Source of the DNA: Clostridia bacterium
Lineage (GTDB): Bacteria; Bacillota; Clostridia; TANB77; CAG-508
Reading direction: 5' to 3'
Assembly (NCBI GenBank): GCA_017429505.1
Contig: JAFROW010000004.1
Location: 62,001 to 126,000 of the forward strand
Length of the DNA stretch: 64,000 nt
Part shown: positions 48,187 through 57,131 of the stretch, piece by piece
Position numbering within the stretch: the stretch's first letter is position 1
Layout: each line of letters begins with the position of its first letter
Notes under the pieces: generated by a model
What the model was told of the DNA's origin: nothing
Database searches by the model: none
The model's input: the letters and a program-made list of their open reading frames with translations, nothing else
Position numbers and translations under genes: made by a program

Positions 48187-49803
48187 TTATTTTTGATTCT
48201 CTTCTAATATTTTTTTAGCTTGTAAAACAAATTGAATATCTTCTAATGTTGTCTTACTATTAGCTATATAATTATATCCACATATGTTATTTACTATTGT
48301 AAGTAAATTTGATACATTATCTTCTTCCAAATCTTCTTTTGTAATATTAATATTGCATAAATTATATTTATCTTTTATCATTAAAACCAAATCTTTATCT
48401 TCAAGCATTTTTACATTATTTATTATTGTTATTTTAGGGTATTTTATAAATCTTCTAAATTTCTCTATTGTATCTTGCAAATTTTCTTGCATAATATCTG
48501 GAAATTCTTCAATCATAGAATTAACAAGAAAACTATAAAAATGACATATAAGAAGTAATGCATCATAGATTGTAGAGCCATCATCTAATACAGATGAAAT
48601 TATATTTTTTATTTTGCTTTCTTGTAAATCTCTATAGGTATTTCTTAATTCTCTAATTTGCGCATTAGCATCAAGATTTATCTTTTCAAGTCTATTAGTA
48701 TTTTTTCCAAATATTTTTTGTATAAATCCTTTGTGTTTTTCAAATTTTTTTATTTTTTTGTTATTTTTAAATACTCCTGCTTCTGCTTTTTTTATTTGTT
48801 TTAATTTCTGGTTATATGTAGCTTTATATTTTTCTTTTGAATTGAAAATTTGAACAACACTATCATATATAAATTTAAATCTTAAATAATTCTTATATTC
48901 ATATAAACTATTTTGTAATCTTGAAATATTTATGTTAATCTCGTCTAATTGTTCTCTGTCAAATTCTTCACAGTCTTTTCCTAGAAGCTTTTTATAATTT
49001 TTCTTTATATTTGAAATTTCATAATCTTTTGTATTTGCTTCTCCATTTAAAAACTTTTCTATAATTAATGCTGTATCTTTATTTTTTGTCTCTATCAATT
49101 GATTTTGAAGAGATTCATATCTCTGCAATGCTTCTTTTTCAGTAAGTCCAAGTTCTTTAGTTATTTGCTTTTTTGCATCTTCATAATACTTATCAATTTT
49201 CTTTTCATTTTTTAAATATAAACTTCTAAAATTAAGTTCAATATGTATTATAATATCTGGACATTTCCAATAAATCTGTTCAAATAAATCTTTAACTCTT
49301 CCGGAATTACAATCTCCCTTTTTCATCTCTTCTAAAAATGTAGTCATATATTCTTTTGTGTAAATACTATATTCAAAATCTTCTGCTGTTAAATTAATTC
49401 CTACAATTCTAAATTTTTCTAAACATCTTACAATTGCATCATTTATTAATTCTAAGTTATTTTTGTAAAATCTTCTTAAAACATATAATGTTTCATCTAA
49501 ACCCATTTTTTCAAATGATGTAATGTTTTGGTTTAAAAGTTCAATTTTGTCCATATATTGAATTTCTTGAGTCAATTTTTCAATTTTTGGATCAGGTACT
49601 ATTGACTTAATTTTTACTATTCTTCTTTTCATTTCTGAAAGTATTTCATCTAGATATGTATTATATTCTTGCTTTATTTCTGCAGCTTTATCTTTATATG
49701 TTTGTAGATTTTTCTTATTGTTTTTAGGAAGAACAGATAATATTTCTTTGTCAATATCTATTTGACTATTAATCTTTTCTTTTACACTAAAATCCTCGTT
49801 CAT
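48187..49803 (-). CDS. Large helical protein of unknown function, 538 aa
   Basis: Not recognised. Almost entirely helical and charged, with coiled-coil stretches around residues 15-60 and 310-385; contains 'KCPDIIIHIELNFRSLYLKN' and 'KIFGKNTNRLEKINLDANAQ'. There is no membrane helix, signal peptide or nucleotide-binding motif. Its start overlaps the stop of the 43-aa gene (ATGA) and it ends 16 bp before the GTG start of sipW copy 1. This linkage suggests a role in the same export system on the cytoplasmic side, but function is unknown. Confidence 0.8.
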   Translation of the reverse strand: MNEDFSVKEKINSQIDIDKEILSVLPKNNKKNLQTYKDKAAEIKQEYNTYLDEILSEMKRRIVKIKSIVPDPKIEKLTQEIQYMDKIELLNQNITSFEKMGLDETLYVLRRFYKNNLELINDAIVRCLEKFRIVGINLTAEDFEYSIYTKEYMTTFLEEMKKGDCNSGRVKDLFEQIYWKCPDIIIHIELNFRSLYLKNEKKIDKYYEDAKKQITKELGLTEKEALQRYESLQNQLIETKNKDTALIIEKFLNGEANTKDYEISNIKKNYKKLLGKDCEEFDREQLDEININISRLQNSLYEYKNYLRFKFIYDSVVQIFNSKEKYKATYNQKLKQIKKAEAGVFKNNKKIKKFEKHKGFIQKIFGKNTNRLEKINLDANAQIRELRNTYRDLQESKIKNIISSVLDDGSTIYDALLLICHFYSFLVNSMIEEFPDIMQENLQDTIEKFRRFIKYPKITIINNVKMLEDKDLVLMIKDKYNLCNINITKEDLEEDNVSNLLTIVNNICGYNYIANSKTTLEDIQFVLQAKKILEENQK

Positions 49804-49931
49804 TTTGTTTTCTTTTCCACCTCACTAGTTTCTATCTCATTATCTAGATATGAAATAAAATCTTTAACTTTATTATATAGTATAATTAAATCATCATGAC
49901 TTATTTCATTTAAATTTATATCAATATCCAT
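49800..49931 (-). CDS. Small acidic protein, 43 aa, coupled to the 538-aa gene
   Basis: Reads MDIDINLNEISHDDLIILYN, then a Lys/Asp/Glu-rich helix ending KKTK. TAGGAGA Shine-Dalgarno 7 bases before ATG 49931. The stop overlaps the next ATG as ATGA, so it is translationally coupled. Too short for the usual ORF cut-off, but the signals support it. Heptad-like leucines suggest a helical partner. Confidence 0.65.
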   Translation of the reverse strand: MDIDINLNEISHDDLIILYNKVKDFISYLDNEIETSEVEKKTK

Positions 49932-50021
49932 AGTATTTCTCCTATTCTAATATAATTATGAAAGTAAACAAGGTATTTACTTATTTATTTTTATAATTAT
50001 ACTCTAAAATAATTTAAAAAT

Positions 50022-50059
50022 GGAAGTGAAAGATATCATATTAAATTATCTTTCACTCC
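50022..50059 (-). terminator. Terminator after the 383-aa exported protein
   Basis: GGAGTGAAAGAT / ATCTTTCACTTCC stem (one bulge) with an ATTTTT tail on the minus strand. Confidence 0.7.
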
Positions 50060-50084
50060 ACTCCTTTTTTTATCTATATTATAT

Positions 50085-51236
50085 TTATGAATTAGCAGCT
50101 GGTTTTGATAAGTTAATTTGTAAATCAAATGATTTACCAGTAGAAGCTGTATCTTGGCAATCTGGGTCTTGTCCCTCTAACCATATATATATTCTTGCTT
50201 TAGAAATAGCGTTTCCTGGAAGTTTGATTTTGTAGTCATCTCCTACTCCAGTTACATTATATAATTGTTTTTCTCCTCCAGAAACAGTACCACCAGTTTG
50301 GATAGTGTATGGTATTGTCATATATGTTCCTGAAACTCCTGCTGGTTCTGGTTTAACGTTTCCATCTGCATCTAGTGTAACTGAAAGAGCATCTCCAACT
50401 CCATGTCCTTCTGTTCCGTCTCCATTTACTCCTTGAATATTTTTACCAACTGATGATGAATTCATTGCCATAGTGTTAAATTCTTGAGTAGCAGCATCTA
50501 TTCTACCATCTAATCTTACAATTTCACCAATGTGTTGATCATAATTAGGTTCCCATATTGATACAACCGGTGAACCAAAGTCTAATCCATTAACAGTAGC
50601 TTGGCTATCTGTAAATGTTGCTGTCTCAGTATACAATTCTAATGCTGCCCTTACACTATACTCAAGTCCAGTATTATCTTGTCCTTTTCCTTTTGATTCA
50701 TCTTTTGTTATTGCAATAAATGAACCATTGGCTAATTGTAAATCATCTAATGCTTTTGATGAAGAATTTTTCAAATATATATCAAATGCGATATATTTGT
50801 TTGTTGGTCCAGTATCACCTGTTGCTCCTTCAATAGCTGTTGTTGATACAGATTTTGTTGTTTTTACATCTTTTAATACAGATCCATCTGGGCTAACTTC
50901 TCCATAATAAAAGTTAAGTTCTCCATCAGATGAACTTGTTGTACCATCTGTTGATACAGGTTCTAATTTATCTGCCCAAGCAACATTGTTTACAGCTGAT
51001 GTTAAAGCTACTAGTTTATCTTTACTAATCGAAACACTTGTATCCCAACTAATTCCATCTAGCGAAATTTGTAGTCCTTCTGCAGCTCTTACTTTTGCTG
51101 TGATACCTGTAATTTCAACTTGTCTATTGGCAGAAAACCATGCATAAGTTGACATTATTAACATTATTGCTGTTAATACTAATGTCATAAACAAAGAATT
51201 CATTCTTCTTTTACTTTTTCTACTTCTTCTTCCCAT
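50085..51236 (-). CDS. SipW-dependent exported protein with TYAWF-type N-terminus, 383 aa
   Basis: Basic N-terminus (MGRRSRKSKRRMNSLF), a hydrophobic helix and STYAWFSANR, the typical junction of SipW substrates. The mature part is a beta-rich protein with Gly/Asp/Thr-rich loops. Near the C-terminus, 'IYIWLEGQDPDCQD' is followed by a final strand; the same pattern occurs in the protein at 51257 and, in looser form, in the other exported proteins here. Shine-Dalgarno AAGGAG at 8 bases. Second gene of a two-gene unit with 51257. Likely a fibre or camelysin-like subunit, by family analogy. Confidence 0.85.
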   Translation of the reverse strand: MGRRSRKSKRRMNSLFMTLVLTAIMLIMSTYAWFSANRQVEITGITAKVRAAEGLQISLDGISWDTSVSISKDKLVALTSAVNNVAWADKLEPVSTDGTTSSSDGELNFYYGEVSPDGSVLKDVKTTKSVSTTAIEGATGDTGPTNKYIAFDIYLKNSSSKALDDLQLANGSFIAITKDESKGKGQDNTGLEYSVRAALELYTETATFTDSQATVNGLDFGSPVVSIWEPNYDQHIGEIVRLDGRIDAATQEFNTMAMNSSSVGKNIQGVNGDGTEGHGVGDALSVTLDADGNVKPEPAGVSGTYMTIPYTIQTGGTVSGGEKQLYNVTGVGDDYKIKLPGNAISKARIYIWLEGQDPDCQDTASTGKSFDLQINLSKPAANS

Positions 51237-51256
51237 AATAATTTCTCCTTTTTTAA

Positions 51257-52078
51257 TTATTCTTGTTTAATATGTTCTTCAGTTATGGTCATGTGCATTT
51301 TCATTTCTCCACCAATCAAGTCGTCTATGCAGTCAGGATCATCACCTTCAACCCATATTACCACAGTAAATTTATCAACATCTTTAGATTTAAAATCTTT
51401 CCTTTGAACTAACATCACATTTTCTTCATCTTTAAATGCTACTGTGTCCTTCTCAGGTCCAGATGTTTTTGTATTAGCTTTGGCATATACTGTTTTTTCA
51501 CCATTCAAGTAAACTGCTACTCTTATTGCTTTATCTACATTTTTTACAACATCATCAATGTAAATTCTGTACCAGTAGTGTATTGTTTCATCACCCATAT
51601 TTTCTAAGTAAAAGGTATAAGCAATGTAATTATCTCCATTATGTCCTCCATCTTTCTCGTCATTTATGTTCTCAGGAATCCAATCACCAGAAATATTTGT
51701 CATAAAATCAAGCATATCAGCTTTTAAAGTCCTTCTGGTTAATTTTTCATTCTTGTTTTCATACATGACAAGTGCGCCTTTCATATCTGACGATGTATCT
51801 AAAACAACTGTAAACCTTCCTGTTTCATAAGCTATTCTTAAAGCAAAATAGATTATAAGTAAAAAAATTAACATTATAAAAAGTACTTTTTTAAGCTTTT
51901 TAATTCTTTCACTTGCATCTGAAAGTTTTTTGGCTTTTTTTCTCACATTTCTTTTTTCAGTTACTTCTTTGCCTTTTTCATCGCCTGTTTTGACAACTTC
52001 CTTACTCTTATTATTTACATTTTGTTTTTTTAGGTTTTGATCCTCAACCTCCTGATTTTCTTTTTCTTTAACCTTCAT
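51257..52078 (-). CDS. Membrane-anchored exported protein of the SipW locus, 273 aa
   Basis: A long basic/acidic cytoplasmic head of about 65 residues (KVKEKENQEVEDQNL and onward, Lys/Glu-rich), a membrane helix (about 68-88), then a beta-rich exterior domain. It ends with 'VVIWVEGDDPDCIDD' and a last strand, like the neighbouring 383-aa protein. It lacks the TYAWF or AKY junction, so it may stay anchored and act as a base or adaptor for the others. Start ATG 52078; the frame is open 24 codons further up, but the promoter at 52141-52169 and a GGTG signal favour this start. Confidence 0.8.
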   Translation of the reverse strand: MKVKEKENQEVEDQNLKKQNVNNKSKEVVKTGDEKGKEVTEKRNVRKKAKKLSDASERIKKLKKVLFIMLIFLLIIYFALRIAYETGRFTVVLDTSSDMKGALVMYENKNEKLTRRTLKADMLDFMTNISGDWIPENINDEKDGGHNGDNYIAYTFYLENMGDETIHYWYRIYIDDVVKNVDKAIRVAVYLNGEKTVYAKANTKTSGPEKDTVAFKDEENVMLVQRKDFKSKDVDKFTVVIWVEGDDPDCIDDLIGGEMKMHMTITEEHIKQE

Positions 52079-52140
52079 GTATAACACCAACTTTTTAAGT
52101 GAATAAACAAATATTGCCTTTGCTTTATTTATTTGTATAA

Positions 52141-52169
52141 AGTATAACATAAGTTTAGCATTATTACAA
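52141..52169 (-). promoter_or_regulatory. Promoter of the 51257-50085 unit
   Basis: Minus strand TTGTAA (52164-52169), 17-base spacer, TATACT (52141-52146), about 60 bp upstream of ATG 52078. Confidence 0.55.
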
Positions 52170-52325
52170 TTACAATATAGTTACATTTATTTTACATTTT
52201 TTTTACATATTTTTGACATTTTTGTAATATTTTTCATTTTTATGTCAATATATGTTATACTTTTGATAACATATGAATCTAAACATATTTTCTTTAACTA
52301 ATAAAATAATTGAAAGGTTTTATAT

Positions 52326-52914
52326 ATGAAAAAAAGAATACTTTTATTTTTAGCACTTTTATGGCTTGTAATATCTTTTTTGGTTATAAAAACAACTTAT
52401 GCAAAATATTTATCCACTATAGATTCAAATGCAAATATTAATATTTCTGCATGGAAAATACAGCTAAATACACAAGACATAATGCAAAATTCTGATTTTA
52501 CTCAAAATATAAATTTAATATTTCCTGGTGATGATTATTATACTGCAGATACTATCGTTCCTGGAGCTCTACGGATATTTTGATTTAGTTGTAGATACCT
52601 CTAAAGTAAATCTTGCAGTTAAATATACCATAACTACTGAAGTTGATGAAAATAGTGATATACCTGATGCAAAAATTGTAGGATATTCTTTTCCGGGTCA
52701 ACAAAATTATATTACATATTTAGAAAGCACAGCAAATTCTGTAAGTAGCAGTTCTGCTGCATCAGTAAATTCCAATACTATTAGAATTTATGTATCTTGG
52801 AATGATAATCCTAATACAGAAATATTAAATGATTCTGAAGATACTCAAATTGCAGTCAATAGCAGTAAAGCAAAATTAAAAGCAACTGTATTATTTGAAC
52901 AATTAGTAAACTAA
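52326..52914 (+). pseudogene. Frameshifted SipW-dependent exported protein (AKY type)
   Basis: Frame 1 (from ATG 52326) encodes a signal region ending KTTYAKYLSTIDSNA and the first half of a beta-rich domain up to 'TIVPGA', then drifts into LRIF and a stop at 52583. Frame 2 picks up at the same place with 'YGYFDLVVDTSKVNLAVKYT' and runs to 52914. Joined, it aligns along its length with the intact protein at 60240 ('APASSGYFDVVIDPTGTSVAV'), so a single-base change near 52565-52573 broke the gene. There is no homopolymer there, so a real mutation is more likely than a sequencing slip. It is the only locus member on the plus strand; an extended -10 (TGTTATACT) lies at 52253-52261. Confidence 0.8.
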
Positions 52915-52932
52915 TAAATATGAATATGAATA

Positions 52933-53072
52933 AAAAAATATAATAATTTTTAAACTCTTTGTGTGTCGCAACTTCCAGATTAAAAATACAAATATGAAAG
53001 TTGCTCCAATCGCACTCAGCTTTCGCTTCATTTGATCGCTTACGCAGAGTTTTTAAAATTATTATATTTTTT
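52933..53072. repeat. Foldback element with nested hairpin (140 bp)
   Basis: Outer arms 52933-52958 and 53046-53072 are near-perfect inverted repeats (about 26 bp: AAAAAATATAATAATTTTTA and its complement). Nested inside is GCAACTT / AAGTTGC (52968-53004). It sits between the convergent pseudogene and the 53088 gene, so it can also stop transcription both ways. Unrelated in sequence to copies B and C. Confidence 0.7.
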
Positions 53073-53087
53073 ATGTAATTTTATAGT

Positions 53088-53771
53088 TTAAGGTATTACT
53101 GGTGTTGTTGTTTCCTCATGTTGTTTTACTATAATCTTTACAACTAATTCTATAGCTTGTTTTCCTGGGTTTGCTTGGTAAAAGTCATAAGCAGTCGTTC
53201 CATACGAAGTATCTTTTTCATCATCACCAGATTCATAAAGCCAGTTAAAAGTAATTTTTAGTACTACTTCATCTTCTGCTGTTAAAGTGTTGTTATTGTT
53301 TTCTGTTGCTAGACTCAAAGAAAATGGATATTCATTTTCTATTTTTCTTTCTATCTCACTCGAATGTAAAATTGTAGCTCCCTCAGGTATAGTGTCTCCT
53401 GTCCCCTTTTGATCTGATGCAACAAAAACACTGTCAAATATTCTTACAGATTTTATCGCATAATCTATATCTGCATCTTTTTCGCCATCATTTATTATTG
53501 TTACCATTTTTTCTACATCGGGCATTCCGGGATAAGCATGTTCAATTGCAATAGGAAATTCTCTTTCTACAATTTCATCATCTACTTTAAATTGAACATG
53601 CCATTTATCAACATGTGCAGTCATATTAGCTGAAATTGTATTAAAATATGTAAACCAGGCGTAGGTATTGAAGATTAATGTGATAATTAATAGAAACAAA
53701 GTTCTTATAGTTACTCTATTTTTTATTCTACGTTGCTTACGTTTAAGCTTTTCTTTATGACGTTTTCTCAC
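53088..53771 (-). CDS. SipW-dependent exported protein with TYAWF-type N-terminus, 227 aa
   Basis: Very basic start (MRKRHKEKLKRKQRR), hydrophobic helix, NTYAWFTYFNTISANM, then a beta-rich exterior domain with 'HAYPGMPDVEKMVTIINDGE' (a typical TasA/camelysin-like first strand pair) and a C-terminal 'ITFNWLYESGDDEKD' plus final strand. GTG start at 53771 with AAAGGGGTG upstream. Last gene of the main operon; next to SipW copy 2, which probably processes it. Confidence 0.85.
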   Translation of the reverse strand: MRKRHKEKLKRKQRRIKNRVTIRTLFLLIITLIFNTYAWFTYFNTISANMTAHVDKWHVQFKVDDEIVEREFPIAIEHAYPGMPDVEKMVTIINDGEKDADIDYAIKSVRIFDSVFVASDQKGTGDTIPEGATILHSSEIERKIENEYPFSLSLATENNNNTLTAEDEVVLKITFNWLYESGDDEKDTSYGTTAYDFYQANPGKQAIELVVKIIVKQHEETTTPVIP

Positions 53772-53801
53772 AATACCACCCCTTTCTTTTGAATTTCTAT
53801 A

Positions 53802-54470
53802 TTAATTAACACTATTTTTCCTTTTCCTATTTCTTCTTTTCCTTCTTCTTTCTTTTCGTTTTTCTTTTTCTTCATCTATATCTATTTGGTTATTTTCATT
53901 GTTATCATCTGTCTGTTTATCATCTTCTATATCTTCGTCTTCATCTTTATCTCTTTTATATAAAATATATTCTATAAACATTATAAGTCCAAAAGGTATA
54001 AAAATTGCAAAATACATTCCATAAAGATTTCCTATAATACCATTTATATATGAAATTGATTTTATTTTGTATATAACCTTTCCAAAAACTTGTGTTTCAT
54101 TTATCTTAGGGTCTTCTTTTGGATTGGCAATACCTTTTGTTTCAAAAATAAATGTTCCATCTTCTGCTTTTTCAATATTAATAACTCTGTGTGTAACGAT
54201 TTTATCTTTAAAAGATTCTGCCATTCCTAAATAAGTAATATCATCTCCAATTTTTATTTCTGAAGGTTCTATTGTTTTGGTAAAAATTGCGTCTCCAACT
54301 TCATATTCAGGTTTCATACTTTCTGTAACTACTGTAAATATTCTAAAACCTGCTACAGCCATTTTATTATTTGAAACTCTTTGAGTTACAACTATTACAA
54401 GTAATCCAACTAATATAATTGTGAGAATTGTTCTTAAAACTCCCCAAATAGTTTTTATAGCTTTTAACAT
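53802..54470 (-). CDS. sipW: SipW-type signal peptidase I (copy 2)
   Basis: N-terminal membrane helix (about 10-30), catalytic Ser51 in TESMKPE, His94 in VTHRV, 'FETKGIANPKEDP' in the KGD position, a second membrane helix (about 150-170), and a long acidic then Arg/Lys-rich cytoplasmic tail. 222 aa. Shine-Dalgarno AAAGGAG before ATG 54470. The Ser-Met-Lys-Pro variant of the active-site motif differs from copies 1 and 3, which suggests divergent substrate preference within one locus. Confidence 0.9.
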   Translation of the reverse strand: MLKAIKTIWGVLRTILTIILVGLLVIVVTQRVSNNKMAVAGFRIFTVVTESMKPEYEVGDAIFTKTIEPSEIKIGDDITYLGMAESFKDKIVTHRVINIEKAEDGTFIFETKGIANPKEDPKINETQVFGKVIYKIKSISYINGIIGNLYGMYFAIFIPFGLIMFIEYILYKRDKDEDEDIEDDKQTDDNNENNQIDIDEEKEKRKERRRKRRNRKRKNSVN

Positions 54471-54500
54471 TTTTGCTCCTTTCCTGTGTTCTCCTTTTTT

Positions 54501-55586
54501 CTATACAGCTCTTTCAAGATATTTATTAATATATTTTCTAAATATTTTTTCAATATCATTTTTTGTTGCAACTCTTCTTTCAACAGCTTTATCAAATTGA
54601 GCGCCAAGTTTGTCTTGTAACTCTTTTTTTGTAAGTTCAGGATTTAAATCTATTATTCTATCTAACATACGAGAAAGTGTTTTTTCTTTTGCCTCTTTAA
54701 CAGCCTCATCATCTTTATTTATGTTATTAATTGTTAGATACTCTAAAAGAAAAGTCTCGTCTATAAGTCCTTTAATTGCCCCTTTTTCCATGTAATCTTG
54801 ATTTCTTTTTTCAGGTTCATCCTTTTTTGTAATATTTTGATGTACATAGTCCCACAAAGTCATTGCATATTGGAAATTAACATTTTTCAAAATAACATTT
54901 GTCTTTTTTATAGGTGGTGTAACTAAAGATACTCCTTCTTTTTCCAATGCTCTATATACTTCTGTAAATCTCATATCTTTAATGTTGTCTTCTATCTTTT
55001 TTATTCTTTCTAAAATCTTTTTGTCCATATCTAAGTTTGTATCTAATTCTGTATTAAGCTGAATATTAACATTAACTTTTTCTTGTCCTACCATAGTCGA
55101 ACTTGTATACTCAATTTTTTTGTTATCTTTAAGTTTTGGATTCTTCTTCATGTTCTCTTTTCTAAGTCTTACAAAATCCTCTAAATGCTGTATAAGTGTA
55201 TAGATAAATCTATTTTCGTAAGTATTGAATGTTTCTTCTTTTAAAACATTCAATAACTTTGATGGAATAACATCTCCTGTTTGTTCATCTAAGTCTTGAA
55301 TAAAGTTCGTATGTTTAGCTAAATGTTTTACAGTTTCAACTCCAACTTTTTTAGCAGATTCTATTTTAACGATTTCTTCTTCTGTTGTAATAAATCTTTT
55401 AGGATTTCTTAATATTTTTTCTATATATGGTAATAATTTTTCAAAAATATCTAACCATTCAAAACTATTTGCATCTTTATAATAATCTGTTTTTACTCTC
55501 ATTGTAGAATTCATTTTACTATTAAAGTCTTCTAAACTGCGTTCATCAACACTATCATATAAACTTGTAACTTCAAGTTCTCTCAT
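54501..55586 (-). CDS. DUF2357/McrC-associated-like protein, partner of the AAA+ ATPase
   Basis: 361 aa, soluble, helical. The segment 'EETFNTYENRFIYTLIQHL' (about residues 117-135) is like the NT(Y/P)ENRF core of DUF2357 proteins, which work with McrB-type ATPases in McrBC-like systems. No PD-(D/E)xK nuclease motif is seen, so if related it lacks the nuclease part. A C-terminal Lys/Glu-rich helical region follows. It lies 11 bp downstream of the ATPase gene; AGGAGG before ATG 55586. The family assignment rests on one motif plus context, so it is tentative. Confidence 0.6.
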   Translation of the reverse strand: MRELEVTSLYDSVDERSLEDFNSKMNSTMRVKTDYYKDANSFEWLDIFEKLLPYIEKILRNPKRFITTEEEIVKIESAKKVGVETVKHLAKHTNFIQDLDEQTGDVIPSKLLNVLKEETFNTYENRFIYTLIQHLEDFVRLRKENMKKNPKLKDNKKIEYTSSTMVGQEKVNVNIQLNTELDTNLDMDKKILERIKKIEDNIKDMRFTEVYRALEKEGVSLVTPPIKKTNVILKNVNFQYAMTLWDYVHQNITKKDEPEKRNQDYMEKGAIKGLIDETFLLEYLTINNINKDDEAVKEAKEKTLSRMLDRIIDLNPELTKKELQDKLGAQFDKAVERRVATKNDIEKIFRKYINKYLERAV

Positions 55587-55597
55587 TTAGGTTCCTC

Positions 55598-57118
55598 CTA
55601 ACCCATCTTCTTTAATCTTAATAAGTATTCTATACATTCTGCCATTGCACCTTTTCCGAATGTATCATCAAGGAATTTGATATATCCATCTATTTCATCT
55701 CTAATTAATGCCATATTTAATTGTTCAAATTTTCTTAAAATCTTTTTAGCTATAAAGTAATCTACACCCTCTACTTCTGTTCCACCACATGCAACATATA
55801 CTGGCACAAATTTTTTCATGTGTGCAACAATACGGTTACCAAAAGCTATTCTGAAATGTTTAATTACAAAATCGTCCATCTTTTCAATTTTATCAAGTGT
55901 TTCTTGTGTTATTGCAAAATTTTCCATTGCTTCTGTAAATAATTTATCCAAATGTGAATAATTTATATTTTGAGCATCTACATCGTCTGGTGTAAAAGGC
56001 TCTCCTTTTTCGTTTATATCTATAGGCATAGCTCTATCGTAAACTTTATCTGTAACAGCGAATGTAGAGTCGTCGTTATTGATTGTTCCTATATACCACA
56101 TATTTGGTGGCACTTGAATTTTTCCATGCATTAATTTCTTAGGGTCACTAGGCCATGAGTTTGGAACAATCTCAATTATCCATTCTTTTTTGTCTGGCAT
56201 TTCTAGAATAGAAAGCATTTCTGCAAAGTAGTACTCAACCCTAGATAAGTTCATCTCGTCTAGTATTACTGTATATACATCATCTGTATAATCTGCTATG
56301 TACATTTCTTTTAAAAGTTCTGTTTCATTGAATTTTTTAGTAAACTCGTTGAAGTACCCAAAAAGGTCTGTTCTATCTCTCCAAGATGGCTGAACAGATG
56401 CAACGCATGAGTCTTGTTTCATAAATTTTCCCCATGCATAAGCAAGTGATGTTTTACCTGTACCAGAAATACCTTGTAATATAACAAGTCTTGTTGAAGC
56501 AAGTCCTGCAACAAATGTTCTTATCATTCTTTCTTTATAGAATAACTTAAGTTTTGATGCAGCAAAATGTCTAAAATTATAGCATAATTCTGGTAAATCG
56601 AAAGTATTTCCATAATTCTTAATTTTGTAATCTGCATATTCCATATCTATTAAATTTAGTTTTGAGAATCTTATTCCCATCTCTCCAGAAATAGCTTCTT
56701 CTCCATTTTTTTCTTCTTCTATTTCTCCACCTTCTGATAAATCACTTGGTTTTAATCCAAGTTGAGAAACTTTCATTGCTAAAATTTCATCTTTTTCTTT
56801 TGAAAGTTTTATAACTTTTTTATTTAATTCTTCAACTTCATTTATTAAAGCACTCTTGCTAACTGGCTTTATTCGTTTTGCAATTTTTCTTACAGCAAAA
56901 ACAACCAAAAAAATTGTTCCACCATAAAACACTATCATAAATAAAATAGTAATTGCAACCAATATCCATTCAGCACCTGTAAAATCTCCTTTATATTGTG
57001 AAACCAAATTATAAAATGCCGGAAAATTTAATATTTGTTTTATTCCTTGTAAAATTGAATATAGCCCAGATACTATTTGATTAACAAATTCATATAAAAA
57101 TCTTAAAAATGTGTCCAT
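55598..57118 (-). CDS. Membrane-tethered McrB/MoxR-like AAA+ ATPase
   Basis: 506 aa. Residues 51-75 form a membrane helix after a short N-terminal amphipathic part; a coiled coil (about 90-115) links to the AAA+ domain. Walker A GISGTGKT (216-223), the McrB-like 'VQPSWRDRTDLFGYFNEF', Walker B VILDEMN (284-290) followed by 'LSRVEYYFAEMLS', sensor-1 'IGTINNDDSTFAVTDKVYDR' with a probable Arg finger. Close to the McrB/MoxR branch, which works as a hexamer that remodels a partner. The membrane helix is unusual for McrB and implies a task at the membrane, e.g. in export or assembly of the neighbouring fibre proteins. Confidence 0.85.
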   Translation of the reverse strand: MDTFLRFLYEFVNQIVSGLYSILQGIKQILNFPAFYNLVSQYKGDFTGAEWILVAITILFMIVFYGGTIFLVVFAVRKIAKRIKPVSKSALINEVEELNKKVIKLSKEKDEILAMKVSQLGLKPSDLSEGGEIEEEKNGEEAISGEMGIRFSKLNLIDMEYADYKIKNYGNTFDLPELCYNFRHFAASKLKLFYKERMIRTFVAGLASTRLVILQGISGTGKTSLAYAWGKFMKQDSCVASVQPSWRDRTDLFGYFNEFTKKFNETELLKEMYIADYTDDVYTVILDEMNLSRVEYYFAEMLSILEMPDKKEWIIEIVPNSWPSDPKKLMHGKIQVPPNMWYIGTINNDDSTFAVTDKVYDRAMPIDINEKGEPFTPDDVDAQNINYSHLDKLFTEAMENFAITQETLDKIEKMDDFVIKHFRIAFGNRIVAHMKKFVPVYVACGGTEVEGVDYFIAKKILRKFEQLNMALIRDEIDGYIKFLDDTFGKGAMAECIEYLLRLKKMG

Positions 57119-57131
57119 ATTGCACCTCTTC

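Noticed and set aside
52141..52260. TTGACAT / ATGTCAA inverted repeat near 52213-52248 as a regulator site
   Set aside because: Too short and in very AT-rich DNA; could be chance, and no second copy was found near other locus genes.
54501..57118. Call as a complete McrBC restriction system
   Set aside because: No endonuclease or DNA-recognition domain is visible, the ATPase has a membrane helix, and the neighbours are exported proteins; only a resemblance is claimed.
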